A stretch of 30,340 bases of DNA from RGIG464 sp045643185 (GCA_045643185.1 JAZUKH010000038.1:1-30340); one strand, 5' to 3'; shown: positions 17,937 through 26,141, numbered from the stretch's first letter. Notes: generated from the letters alone by a model not told the origin. Made by a program: numbers and translations.

Positions 17937-19589
17937 TTATGACTTGGCGACTTTTTCAACGACGCCCTGAGCTTCCGAAAGGATCTGGTTCAGATGTGAC
18001 TCACCTTTGAAGCTCTCGCCATAAATTTTGTAAATATCTTCGGTGCCGGAAGGACGAACGGCAAACCAGCCATTGTCCGTGGTGATCTTGAGACCACCGA
18101 TCGACGCGCCATTGCCCGGTGCACAGGTCAAAATGTTGGTAACAGCATCACCGCCAAGTTCAGAAAGATGAACATCGCTCGGTGAGAGTTTACCAAGTCG
18201 CGTTCGCACGGCGAGCGAAGCCGCCTGCTGAATGCGCCCATAAGCCGGTTCGCCATACTTCGCCACGTGTTCCAAATGACGAGCGTAAGGATCTTTACCC
18301 GTTTTGGCCGTCATTTCTGCAGCAAGCAAACACGGAATCATACCGTCTTTGTCGGTAGACCAGACGCCGCCGTCAAAACGCAGGAACGAGGCACCGGCAC
18401 TTTCTTCGCCACCAAAGCCGAGGAATTTCTGGAAAAGCCCATCCACGAACCACTTAAAGCCAACGGGCACTTCGTAGACTTCACGACCGATGCCACGCGC
18501 TACGCGGTCAATGATCGCACTCGAAACCAGCGTCTTGCCGACCTTCATGTCTTTGGGCCACTGATCACGCGTCGTGTAAAGGTATTCGATCATAACGGCC
18601 AGATAGTGGTTCGGATTCATCAAACCACCGTCATGCGTCACAACGCCGTGACGATCGCCGTCCGGGTCATTGCCAAACCCAAGATCAAACTGGTCTTTCA
18701 GGGCGATCAACGATGCCATCGCATACGGGCTTGAACAGTCCATACGGATCTTGCCGTCGTGGTCATAGGTCATAAAACCGAATGAAGCATCAACATAAGG
18801 CAGCGTGATCGTCGCGTTGAGTTTGTACGTGTCGATGATGGCCTGCCAAAAGTCGAGCGTCGAACCGCCAAGCGGATGGATCCCGAGTTTAATGCCCGAC
18901 CGGGCGATTGCGTCCATGTCGATAATGTTCACGAGGTCATTCACATAACGCGAAACGTAATCTTCGTGCGTGATATTGTCGTGAACGAGGTCGGAACGCA
19001 GCGAAACGCGTTTAACGCCGACATTTTTTGCCTCTAAAAGCTCGTTGGCGCGATTTTCGATCCACTTCGTTGCAGTCGTCGACGCCGGACCGCCCGTCGG
19101 TGGGTTGTACTTAAAACCACCGTATTCCGGCGGATTGTGCGATGGCGTAATGATGACGCCATCCGCGCGCGCACGGTCATCCTCCGAAAGCCCACGGTTA
19201 TGCGTCAAAATCGCATGACTCACAACCGGCGTCGCCGTGTAGCCCAGACCACGCTGAACCACGCTCTGAACACCGTTTGCGCAAAACACTTCCAACGCAC
19301 TCAAAAATGCCGCTTCACTCAACGCATGCGAGTCCATGCCGATATACAACGGCCCCTCGATCTTCGCATTACGACGATACTCGCAAACGGCTTGGCTGAT
19401 CGCCAAAATGTGGTCCTCGTTGAACGAACCCTTCGAAGAAACGCCGCGATGACCGCTCGTACCAAACGAAACTCGCTGCGTCACCTCGTTCATATCCGGC
19501 TTCACTGTAAAATATTGAGACATCAGGCGCGGAACGTTGCAAAGTTTACGTGGATCTGCAGGACGACCGGCTTCTGGATGCATAGACAT
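17937..19589 (-). CDS. pgm: Phosphoglucomutase (alpha-D-glucose phosphate-specific)
   Basis: The product has 550 residues, close to the usual size of this family (E. coli Pgm is about 546). It interconverts glucose 1-phosphate and glucose 6-phosphate in the cytoplasm, linking glycolysis to glycogen, trehalose and cell-envelope sugar synthesis. All expected alpha-D-phosphohexomutase motifs are visible: the substrate-phosphate motif SFGTSGHRG (41-49), the catalytic phosphoserine in TPSHNP (Ser150), the magnesium loop DPDGDR (308-313), the sugar-binding GGEESAG (393-399) and the C-terminal phosphate-binding RPSGTE (512-517). The start at 19589 has a GAGGAGA ribosome site just upstream. It is the only minus-strand gene in the window, is convergent with the lipoprotein block and divergent from murB. 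No clear terminator is seen on its own strand. Confidence 0.96.
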   Translation of the reverse strand: MSMHPEAGRPADPRKLCNVPRLMSQYFTVKPDMNEVTQRVSFGTSGHRGVSSKGSFNEDHILAISQAVCEYRRNAKIEGPLYIGMDSHALSEAAFLSALEVFCANGVQSVVQRGLGYTATPVVSHAILTHNRGLSEDDRARADGVIITPSHNPPEYGGFKYNPPTGGPASTTATKWIENRANELLEAKNVGVKRVSLRSDLVHDNITHEDYVSRYVNDLVNIIDMDAIARSGIKLGIHPLGGSTLDFWQAIIDTYKLNATITLPYVDASFGFMTYDHDGKIRMDCSSPYAMASLIALKDQFDLGFGNDPDGDRHGVVTHDGGLMNPNHYLAVMIEYLYTTRDQWPKDMKVGKTLVSSAIIDRVARGIGREVYEVPVGFKWFVDGLFQKFLGFGGEESAGASFLRFDGGVWSTDKDGMIPCLLAAEMTAKTGKDPYARHLEHVAKYGEPAYGRIQQAASLAVRTRLGKLSPSDVHLSELGGDAVTNILTCAPGNGASIGGLKITTDNGWFAVRPSGTEDIYKIYGESFKGESHLNQILSEAQGVVEKVAKS

Positions 19590-19680
19590 AACTCATCTCC
19601 TCATCACATAATAACGCGCCAAAATTAGCGCAAAAACTCGGTCGCTTAACATAACACAAAACAAACAATAAAAGCATCGC

Positions 19681-19705
19681 CACAAACAGACTGGTTTGTG
19701 ATAAT
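19681..19705 (+). promoter_or_regulatory. Candidate operator/promoter for murB
   Basis: In the 199-base divergent pgm-murB gap, CACAAAC (19681-19687) and GTTTGTG (19694-19700) form a perfect 7-bp inverted repeat with a 6-base spacer. The right arm runs into TGTGATAAT (19697-19705), which resembles an extended -10 element facing murB. No good -35 is present. It could be a repressor site overlapping a promoter. The evidence is sequence pattern only. Confidence 0.3.
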
Positions 19706-19788
19706 AACGTGTCCCGAAAAAGGACAACAAAGTCCGACCGAATCGCTTAGGATCACTGCGGTCATGCAACCCGACGAAGGAGCAAATC

Positions 19789-20937
19789 ATGAACGTGTTT
19801 GAAAATCACCCGCTTGCCCCCCACACCACGCTTCATATCGGCGGCAAAGCCAAACGCTACGTCGAACCGCAAACGCGCGACGAACTCGTTCAGGCCGTAC
19901 AAATGGCTCACGAAAATGAATGGCCGATCTTCTTTCTGGGCGGCGGAAGCAACACGCTCATTCATGACGACGGCTTTGACGGTCTCGTCATTCACCTCAC
20001 CAATAAAGGCATCGAATTCACCGAAGACGGTCAAAACACGCGCGTCAAGATCCAGGCAGGCGAAATCTTCGACGACGTCGTCGCAGCCACTTGCGCAAAA
20101 AACCTCGGCGGCATCGAAAGCCTCAGCGGTATCCCCGGTTCGGCCGGCGGCGCCGCCGTTCAAAATATCGGCGCTTACGGACAGGAACTCTCCGAAACCT
20201 TCCTCGAAGCGGAAGCCTTCGATACCGACACCATGACGTTCGCCACGCTCTCACGCAGCGAAATGCACTATGCCTATCGTCATTCGGCACTCAAATCCCC
20301 GAATAATCACAAGCTCATCGTCAGCGTCACGCTTCGGCTCGCCAACTTCGATCCTGAAAAAGCCGTCGCCGTCGCAAACGAACACGGCTTCAAAAAGATC
20401 GCCCTCATGCCACCCAAAACCGCCAGCGATATGCGCCGCCGCGTCCTCGAAACACGCCGCACAAAAGGCATGTGCTACGATGACAACGACGTCGACACGC
20501 ACAGCGTCGGCAGCTTCTTCGTCAACCCCGTCGTCAGCCAAAACGAAGCCACACGCATCAACTCGCAGCAACTCATCGCCATGACAAACATGTCCAACGA
20601 CAAAAAAGTCATGCCAATGTACCCAGCCGAGGGCGGCGTCAAACTCAGCGCCGCATGGCTCATCGAACAGGCCGGCTTCTCACGCGGATATCGCTTCGAA
20701 AAGGCCGCACTCAGCTCAAAACACTGCCTCGCCCTCATCAACCCCGGCGACGCTTCCGCAAAAAATATCGTCAACCTCGCCACGCGCATCGCTCAGACCG
20801 TATTCATTAAATATCGCGTCGAACTCAACCCCGAGATCGTCTACCTCACCCCGGACGGCATCACCCCGCTCAAATTCAATTTCGATATCTCAAAACTCGC
20901 CTCAAACGTCCAAAACAGCGCCATGGCGACCTTCTAG
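19789..20937 (+). CDS. murB: UDP-N-acetylenolpyruvoylglucosamine reductase (MurB)
   Basis: The product has 382 residues and is an FAD- and NADPH-dependent enzyme that reduces UDP-GlcNAc-enolpyruvate to UDP-MurNAc in peptidoglycan synthesis. It is a type I MurB. Visible features are the FAD-binding GGGSN (51-55) and SGIPGSAGGAAVQNIGAYG (113-131), YRHS with catalytic Arg164, the catalytic Ser242 in SVGSFFVNP, and Glu349 near the C-terminus in LNPEIVY. It is somewhat longer than E. coli MurB (342), mostly from a C-terminal tail. An AAGGAG ribosome site at 19777 supports the start. It stands alone rather than in a mur/fts cluster, and is followed by intergenic repeat copy C. Confidence 0.95.
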   Translation: MNVFENHPLAPHTTLHIGGKAKRYVEPQTRDELVQAVQMAHENEWPIFFLGGGSNTLIHDDGFDGLVIHLTNKGIEFTEDGQNTRVKIQAGEIFDDVVAATCAKNLGGIESLSGIPGSAGGAAVQNIGAYGQELSETFLEAEAFDTDTMTFATLSRSEMHYAYRHSALKSPNNHKLIVSVTLRLANFDPEKAVAVANEHGFKKIALMPPKTASDMRRRVLETRRTKGMCYDDNDVDTHSVGSFFVNPVVSQNEATRINSQQLIAMTNMSNDKKVMPMYPAEGGVKLSAAWLIEQAGFSRGYRFEKAALSSKHCLALINPGDASAKNIVNLATRIAQTVFIKYRVELNPEIVYLTPDGITPLKFNFDISKLASNVQNSAMATF

Positions 20938-20953
20938 ATCTTGTTATGATTCA

Positions 20954-21058
20954 TGAGGGGAAAGCCTTCCCCTACGCGGCTATTTTCCCCATGTTGCTGC
21001 GTAAAACGCTACGCAGCAACATAGGAAAAATACGCCGCTACCCCTTCTGCCTACGGCA
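20954..21058 (+). repeat. Intergenic structured repeat, copy C
   Basis: The outer arms are almost the same as in copy B: GAGGGGAAAGCCTTCCCCTA at the start and ACCCCTTCTGCCTACGGC at the end. The core hairpin pairs 20976-21003 with 21010-21038, with a 6-base loop and a few mismatches. Its stem extends further than in copy B by the bases TGCGTA. It separates murB from the downstream lipoprotein gene. An open frame runs through it into the lipoprotein gene, but that extension is non-coding because the real signal peptide starts at 21099. Confidence 0.85.
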
Positions 21059-21098
21059 CGCATTCACACAGCTATTAACATCACGGATCAGATTCTGC

Positions 21099-21980
21099 AT
21101 GAACACTTCGCTTCGCCACTTACTTGGCATGACCGCACTTTGCTCACTCTTCGTCGTTGGTTGCGCCACGGCACCTGCACCTCAACCGATCGACATCACC
21201 GCCATTCGCACAGAAGCCGTCGAAGTGCCTGAGATCGACCCAGCGATTGCCAATGCCGGCATTCAACGCAGTTCGTTGCAAAACATCACGACACTCGTCC
21301 AGTGGCCAGCCAAACCCACGGAAGACCAATGTGCAGCTTCTGTCATCGAAACCAGCGAAGAAGATGGCGTACTCATCGAAGGACGCGCATACATTCGTCG
21401 ATCGCTCGACGAACTCTATGGTGACCTCATCACGCCTGAGATCATCGGACCACGTCACATGACACAGGATTTCGTGCAGGACCTGTTTGAAGAAACGCCA
21501 CTCAAAACGTCGTTCACGCTTCACGTCCAGATGAAGTACATCCTCACGATCCAGTTCGACCTGGCCTGGACGGTCGAACCCGTCTTTGAAAACGGAAAAC
21601 GCGTGGGGTATTACGCCACGGCTGAAAAAACCGAAGGCACACGTTACATCAAACAAATTTCTAACCGCCTCACGATCCTTGAAGAAGAACCCGGTCTGCT
21701 CTCAGTCGAGATCTCAAGCGCCAATCACGCCTCGATGAACAAGGTGGACGAATCCAAAGGCTATGTCGTGGGACTCTTCGACTTTTGGTCGAACGTGTGC
21801 CACGCCGCACAAAACGCCACGACACCCGCATCAAACGCCGAAACCAGCAGCGAAATGCCAAACGGTGAAGACAACAGCATACCAGCGGACGGTCAGGTCA
21901 CGCCATCCGCACCAAACACGGCTTCATCCGCCGATCCGGCGGACACGGTCGCGCCAGAATCAACTCGGTCGGAGGAATAA
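21099..21980 (+). CDS. Lipoprotein of unknown function, operon partner of the sensor protein
   Basis: The product has 293 residues from the ATG at 21099. This start is chosen because MNTSLRHLLGMTALCSLFVVGC is a classic lipoprotein signal peptide (lipobox VVGC, Cys22), and the upstream extension would translate an intergenic repeat. The ribosome site is weak. The middle part (about 70-240) alternates beta strands and ends with ISNRLTILEEEPGLLSVEISSANH. This pattern recalls SRPBCC/START-like domains, but no signature motif confirms it. The last 55 residues are a low-complexity tail rich in Ala, Thr, Ser and Pro. The stop lies 3 bases before the next start, so it is co-transcribed, and probably functionally linked, with the GAF/HATPase protein. 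Confidence 0.85.
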   Translation: MNTSLRHLLGMTALCSLFVVGCATAPAPQPIDITAIRTEAVEVPEIDPAIANAGIQRSSLQNITTLVQWPAKPTEDQCAASVIETSEEDGVLIEGRAYIRRSLDELYGDLITPEIIGPRHMTQDFVQDLFEETPLKTSFTLHVQMKYILTIQFDLAWTVEPVFENGKRVGYYATAEKTEGTRYIKQISNRLTILEEEPGLLSVEISSANHASMNKVDESKGYVVGLFDFWSNVCHAAQNATTPASNAETSSEMPNGEDNSIPADGQVTPSAPNTASSADPADTVAPESTRSEE

Positions 21981-21983
21981 ACG

Positions 21984-23243
21984 ATGTTTTTTGATCCACC
22001 CAAATCATCTGATCACGCCCCAGCCCGTTCTGAAGCCCAAATGCAGGCCCTCTATCGGAAACTGCATGTCCTCGTCCACGCGACGCCCATGCTCCGTGAC
22101 TTTGCGGAGCCCCTGGCGACCACGCTCATCAACGTTTTTGGCGCCGACGGCATCGTCATTGGCCGCACACACGGCTATGGCATTCAACTCATCACCGCGC
22201 TCGGCTGCCTTTCGCACATGGCCGGATCGCTCGTCGAGATCGATCCCGTCTCTGCACGCCCACTCATTACGAGTGACAAAGCCTATACCTTCTCTCACGA
22301 GAGTTTGAGCGCCAAATACCCGATCGACGACATCACACTCGGTGTCCAGTTCGACACGATCGTGCTCGCGCCCATGGCTTTAGAAGGACGACCCTATGGC
22401 TTCGTCGGACTCGTTTCGCTCAAACCGAACTTTTACAGCACCGACGACGTCAATGCATTGCGCGAAATCACGCGCTTCGTCTCGATGATGCTGGCGAACA
22501 TCCACAACCACGTCAATCAGAGTGAACTCACGCACTACGAACGCATCGCCTATTTCGCGTCACCGGCTGTGGCGCAGCTACAGGCGAGCGAAATCGACAT
22601 GCTGCAGACCCTGGCCAAGCTCCGTGAATACTACATCACCGGAAACTATCAGGCCATGGTCGATCCTCTCAGCCAGGCTTTTGCGCGCATCGAGTCTATT
22701 GCCAAAAGAACACAGGATCTGCGAGCGATCTCAGATCTTGGCAAAGACCCGAACATATTACCGGCGAGTATCAACGTCAAAGAGTTACTCGAAAAAGCCA
22801 TCGAGTATGATGGAACGAAGCTTGATGAAAAAAATATCGACGTGATCCTCGATATTGAACCGGATATTCCCAATATCGAAGCCGATTTCTCGATCATGTG
22901 GCAGGCGATCCACGAGATCGTCCTGAACGCCATGGACGCGCTCGATACAAAACAGGAAGGCTCGCTCAAAGAGCTGACACTTCGTGCCTACGCAGCGCCC
23001 AACCTGGTACAGATCGAGATCTCTGACAATGCCGACGGCATTCCGGCTGCCGACTATCCGAGGATCTTTGAACCGAGCTTTACGACGCGCAAAAACCACA
23101 AAGGACTTGGTCTCACACGGGCAAAGCTCAACATTCTGCGTTCTAATGGCGAAATCGTGATCGTTCCGCGCGACCAGGGCGGCACATGCGTCCATATTTT
23201 GTTCTGCGACGAAGAACACACGCCACAAAAGAACGTCTTTTAA
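21984..23243 (+). CDS. GAF and HATPase sensor protein, H-box apparently missing
   Basis: The product has 419 residues. Residues 20-175 look like a GAF domain (a conserved FGADGIVIGR strand and VLAPMALEGRPYGFVGLVS). Residues 300-415 form a histidine-kinase-type ATPase domain: N box HEIVLNAMDAL (310-320), G1 DNADGI (348-353), F box IFEPSFTTR (361-369), G2 KGLGL (373-377). In the helical region where HEINNPL would be expected, the sequence is NYQAMVDPLSQAFARI (about 221-236), with no histidine. It may therefore bind ATP without standard autophosphorylation, or use another residue. There are no transmembrane segments, so it is cytoplasmic. A GGAGGA ribosome site precedes the ATG. No response regulator is adjacent. 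The gene is translationally close to the upstream lipoprotein gene. Confidence 0.88.
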   Translation: MFFDPPKSSDHAPARSEAQMQALYRKLHVLVHATPMLRDFAEPLATTLINVFGADGIVIGRTHGYGIQLITALGCLSHMAGSLVEIDPVSARPLITSDKAYTFSHESLSAKYPIDDITLGVQFDTIVLAPMALEGRPYGFVGLVSLKPNFYSTDDVNALREITRFVSMMLANIHNHVNQSELTHYERIAYFASPAVAQLQASEIDMLQTLAKLREYYITGNYQAMVDPLSQAFARIESIAKRTQDLRAISDLGKDPNILPASINVKELLEKAIEYDGTKLDEKNIDVILDIEPDIPNIEADFSIMWQAIHEIVLNAMDALDTKQEGSLKELTLRAYAAPNLVQIEISDNADGIPAADYPRIFEPSFTTRKNHKGLGLTRAKLNILRSNGEIVIVPRDQGGTCVHILFCDEEHTPQKNVF

Positions 23244-23291
23244 CGCTAAAAAAAACTATCATTATTTAGTTGGTCGTGCTAAAAGCGCCGC

Positions 23292-23314
23292 CGCTTTGGC
23301 TGGAAGCGTTTTTT
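23292..23314 (+). terminator. Probable intrinsic terminator after the sensor gene
   Basis: CGCTT and AAGCG form a short 5-bp stem around TGGCTGG and are followed by six T residues. It lies about 50 bases after the sensor-protein stop and upstream of the rpsB leader, where a transcription end is expected. The stem is short, so confidence is moderate. Confidence 0.55.
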
Positions 23315-23355
23315 AGATTGACCAGCCGTAATTCACACGCGCGACATACGGTATA

Positions 23356-23396
23356 ACGCTGTGAGTGTCCGAAATAATGGTTTTTCGGCACAGCGT
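23356..23396 (+). promoter_or_regulatory. rpsB leader hairpin (candidate S2 autoregulatory element)
   Basis: ACGCTGTG (23356-23363) pairs perfectly with CACAGCGT (23389-23396). Inside it, CCGAAA (23369-23374) pairs with TTTCGG (23383-23388), leaving a 5-base bulge AGTGT on the left and an 8-base loop. The structure sits 33 bases before the rpsB start and has no T-tract, so it is not a terminator. Autogenous control by S2 through the rpsB leader is known in gammaproteobacteria; that this hairpin does the same job is an inference. Confidence 0.5.
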
Positions 23397-23428
23397 CGTC
23401 ACGCGGAGGTCTAACACAGGAGAAAAAA

Positions 23429-24223
23429 ATGCCGCACATTTCTATGAGAAAACTGCTCGAAGCAGGCGTTCACTTTGGTCACCAGACGAAACGTTGGAAT
23501 CCGAAAATGAAACCGTTTATTTACGGTGCTCGTAACGGTATCCATATTGTTGACCTTGGCAAAACCGTCAATGCTTTCGATAAAGCTTATGAATTTGTGT
23601 CGGGTGTTGTCGCGAGCGGTGCTCCGGTTCTCTTTGTTGGCACGAAACGTCAGGCTCAGGATGTGATCGCTGAAGAAGCTGCCCGTGCTGGTCAGTTCTT
23701 CATCACCCAGCGTTGGCTCGGTGGTACGCTCACGAACTGGAAGACCATTCGTTCCTCCATTGAAAAACTGCAGAACTATGACCGCATGGCCACCGATGGT
23801 ACGCTTCAGAAATATTCCAAAAAAGAAGTCCGTGTCATCGAACGTGAACGCGAAAAACTCGAACAGTCCCTCGGTGGTATCAAAGACATGACCAGACTTC
23901 CTGGCGCGATCTTCATCATCGACAGCAACAAAGAATCGATCGCTGTTCATGAAGCCAACACGCTCGGCATCCCCGTCATCGCCATCTGCGATACGAACTG
24001 CAACCCGGATCCCATCGACTATGCCATTCCTGGCAACGATGACGCCATCCGCGCCATCCGTCTCTTCGCCAGCACCATCGCTGACGCCTGCATCGAAGGC
24101 GCCAAGAACCGCGCTGCTGATCCCGCGAAAGAAGCCAGCTACACGGCTGCTGCCGACTCCTCCGCTGCTAAAGTTCAGCACCGTGGCCGCATCTCCGAAG
24201 CTGATGCCAACGAAGCGAAGTAG
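23429..24223 (+). CDS. rpsB: 30S ribosomal protein S2
   Basis: The product has 264 residues and is the small-subunit ribosomal protein S2, needed for S1 docking and 30S assembly. The family N-terminus is clear (ISMRKLLEAGVHFGHQTKRWNPKMKPFIYGARNGIHIVDL), as are the later motifs GGTLTNW and the DTNCNPDPIDYAIPGNDDAIRAI region. It is slightly longer than E. coli S2 (241), with an Ala- and Lys-containing C-terminal extension. An AGGAG ribosome site lies just before the ATG. It is followed by tsf, as in most bacteria, but with a strong hairpin between the two genes. Confidence 0.98.
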   Translation: MPHISMRKLLEAGVHFGHQTKRWNPKMKPFIYGARNGIHIVDLGKTVNAFDKAYEFVSGVVASGAPVLFVGTKRQAQDVIAEEAARAGQFFITQRWLGGTLTNWKTIRSSIEKLQNYDRMATDGTLQKYSKKEVRVIEREREKLEQSLGGIKDMTRLPGAIFIIDSNKESIAVHEANTLGIPVIAICDTNCNPDPIDYAIPGNDDAIRAIRLFASTIADACIEGAKNRAADPAKEASYTAAADSSAAKVQHRGRISEADANEAK

Positions 24224-24257
24224 TTTCTCACTTTAATTCGGCTTTTGTCCGTTCGTT

Positions 24258-24294
24258 ATCATGCGGCAGCTATACTGCCGCATGATTTTTGTTC
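24258..24294 (+). terminator. Intrinsic terminator or attenuator between rpsB and tsf
   Basis: A perfect 12-bp stem (ATCATGCGGCAG and CTGCCGCATGAT) with the loop CTATA is followed by TTTTGTTCTT. It lies 35 bases after the rpsB stop and 70 bases before tsf. It can terminate some transcripts after rpsB and so lower tsf expression. tsf may also have its own promoter, which is not obvious. Confidence 0.85.
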
Positions 24295-24360
24295 TTACCG
24301 TGTTCACGGACGAAGCTTACTCACAGTCTTTATTTCCACTTTTTTTAGAGGGTCAACAAA

Positions 24361-25263
24361 ATGGCTACAATTACTGCTGCTATGGTCAAAGAACTGCGTG
24401 AAGCCACGCAGGCTGGTATGATGGAATGCAAAAAAGCGCTTACGGAATGCGACGGCGACATGAAAAAAGCCTCTGAATATCTTCAGATCAAAGGCCTCGC
24501 CAAAGCCGCAAAACGTGGCGCCCGTAAGACCAGCGAAGGTTACATCGGTATGTATCGCGACACAGACGATCGCGGTATCGCCATCGTTGAAGTTTGCTGC
24601 GAAACCGACTTCGTCGCCCGCACCGACAACTTCAAAAACTTCTGCAACGAACTCGCCAAGGGTATCTATGACCTTAAACCCGCTGCTGATGCAAACCTTC
24701 TCGAACTCAGCATCAATGGTGAAACCATCGAAGTGAAACGTGGTAACCTCTCCGCCGCCACGGGCGAAAACATCCGCATCGGCCGCTTCGCTCGCGTCGA
24801 AACCGCCTCTGGCCGTATCGCTGCTTATCGTCACCACGACGGCAAAGGCTGCGTTGCCTGCACCGTTACCTGCGAAAAAGCTGATACCATCAACAACGAC
24901 ACTTTCAAAGACTTCTGCTTTGAACTCGCTCTCCACGCCTTCTCTGCCAACCCCGCTGCCATCAACGTCAACGAACTTGATGCCCAGATGGTCGAAGATC
25001 AGAAAAACGTCTTCATCCAGAAGACCCGTGAAGAAGGCAAACCCGAAGCCAGACTCGAACAGATCGCTATGGGCCGTATGAACGCTTGGTATGCTGAAAT
25101 CGTCCTCGTCAAACAGATCTGGTGTGGCGAAGGCAAAGAAAGCGTCGAAGCCAAACTCGCCGCTTGTGCCAAAGCCGTCTCCGACAAACTCGCCATCACG
25201 AGCCTCAACCGCATCGTCATCGGCGAAGGCGTCAAGACCGAAGGCGAAGAAGAAGAAGCGTAA
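24361..25263 (+). CDS. tsf: Translation elongation factor Ts
   Basis: The product has 300 residues and is the guanine-nucleotide exchange factor that recycles EF-Tu-GDP in the cytoplasm. The N-terminal UBA-like domain is evident (VKELREATQAGMMECKKAL), followed by the EF-Tu-contacting motif TDFVAR (82-87). The core domain is rather Cys-rich for the family but complete, and the length is normal. An AGAGGG ribosome site supports the start. It is downstream of rpsB across a strong hairpin and is closed by its own strong terminator. The usual next genes pyrH and frr do not follow here. Confidence 0.97.
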   Translation: MATITAAMVKELREATQAGMMECKKALTECDGDMKKASEYLQIKGLAKAAKRGARKTSEGYIGMYRDTDDRGIAIVEVCCETDFVARTDNFKNFCNELAKGIYDLKPAADANLLELSINGETIEVKRGNLSAATGENIRIGRFARVETASGRIAAYRHHDGKGCVACTVTCEKADTINNDTFKDFCFELALHAFSANPAAINVNELDAQMVEDQKNVFIQKTREEGKPEARLEQIAMGRMNAWYAEIVLVKQIWCGEGKESVEAKLAACAKAVSDKLAITSLNRIVIGEGVKTEGEEEEA

Positions 25264-25285
25264 TTTAGCCACGCTTTAAACCCTT

Positions 25286-25321
25286 AAAAGCCGGTATTTC
25301 CTCGAAATACCGGCTTTTTTT
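25286..25321 (+). terminator. Rho-independent terminator after tsf
   Basis: A perfect 15-bp stem (AAAAGCCGGTATTTC and GAAATACCGGCTTTT) with the 3-base loop CTC ends in a T-run. It is 22 bases after the tsf stop. The A-rich left arm might also allow some function on the opposite strand. Confidence 0.95.
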
Positions 25322-25395
25322 GTCTCTAAAACAACCGTGTTTTATCCCCAACATCGAGGCAATCCCCCGCCAACATGACTTAATAGAGCGCTTTT

Positions 25396-25424
25396 TTGTG
25401 CATTCGTTCAATTTGGTATATGCT
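25396..25424 (+). promoter_or_regulatory. Candidate sigma-70-type promoter for the AMIN-domain gene
   Basis: TTGTGC (25396-25401) and TATGCT (25419-25424) are spaced by 17 bases. They lie in the gap between the tsf terminator and the signal-peptide start at 25485. The match is partial and other alignments in this AT-rich stretch are possible. Confidence 0.35.
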
Positions 25425-25484
25425 GTACACTGTATTTGTCTGCAATCCCATGCAGAATATCCACACCTTAACAAGGGTCGACTC

Positions 25485-26141
25485 ATGAAACGCATTCAAC
25501 TTACCCTCATCGCACTGATTATGGGATTTAGCGCCACAGCAGCAGCACAGGATGGCGCGCCTGTCATGTATATTCCCGGAATGCCCGTCCCGCAAGCGCC
25601 GGCCGCTGCGCCAGCAGCCACTTCCGATGCGCCTGCCGCTAACAAGCAGGATGCCGGCAAAATTAGCCGCATCTCAAAAGCTGGTGACAGCAAGACACAG
25701 GCCGCCGCGGTTCCCGCCGACATCGTTGTTGGAAACGATGGTCTCGCTGACTACAAAGGCGTCACACCAACCAAACGCCTCGTGCCCGAAAATGCCCAGA
25801 CTTTCCAGCACACGACCGAAAACCAGATGTCCTGGATCGGCTTTATGCCTGAAGAAGGTCAGCATCGCATCTTCTTACAAACTTCGTCTCCGACAGCTTA
25901 TCAGCAGATCTCTACAGCCTCTGACCGAATCGAGATCCTATTGCTTGGCACCAAACTCGCGGTTCATAACAACCAGCGAGAACTCGACATGTCATTCTTC
26001 AAAACGCCGTTTAGAACAGCCAAAGCATCGCCTGCAGGCAAAGACGTCCGAGTCGTCATTCAGTTGAAAGAAGCCGTCCCCTACGAAATCAAAACCCACG
26101 ACAATCTCCTCGAGATTTTTGTGAAACCCAACGCTCAGTGA
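25485..26141 (+). CDS. Exported AMIN-domain protein
   Basis: The product has 218 residues from the ATG at 25485. This start is preferred because it opens a signal peptide (MKR, a hydrophobic core, then TAAA before Gln22) and has an AAGGG ribosome site at 25473. The open frame upstream would run through a promoter region. Mature residues 22-75 are Pro/Ala-rich and flexible. The C-terminal 100 residues look like an AMIN domain (HRIFLQTSSPTAYQ, then ELDMSFFKTP, VRVVIQLKEAVPYEI and LLEIFVKP). AMIN domains bind peptidoglycan or mediate periplasmic targeting in AmiC and PilQ. No catalytic or secretin domain follows, so it is a stand-alone periplasmic protein. A weak terminator follows. Confidence 0.87.
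   Translation: MKRIQLTLIALIMGFSATAAAQDGAPVMYIPGMPVPQAPAAAPAATSDAPAANKQDAGKISRISKAGDSKTQAAAVPADIVVGNDGLADYKGVTPTKRLVPENAQTFQHTTENQMSWIGFMPEEGQHRIFLQTSSPTAYQQISTASDRIEILLLGTKLAVHNNQRELDMSFFKTPFRTAKASPAGKDVRVVIQLKEAVPYEIKTHDNLLEIFVKPNAQ

Noticed and set aside
17884..17938. Imperfect inverted repeat AACAG...CACTTG / CAAGTGCTGTT near the pgm stop
   Set aside because: The loop is long, the arms are interrupted and no T-tract follows on the pgm strand, so it is not convincing as a terminator.
20946..21098. N-terminal extension of the lipoprotein gene at 21099
   Set aside because: It translates intergenic repeat copy C, and a proper lipoprotein signal peptide begins at 21099.
24304..25272. 322-residue open frame antisense to tsf
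   Set aside because: It lies fully opposite a certain gene. The frame is open because of the codon bias of tsf, and its product is low-complexity Phe/Asp/Gly-rich.
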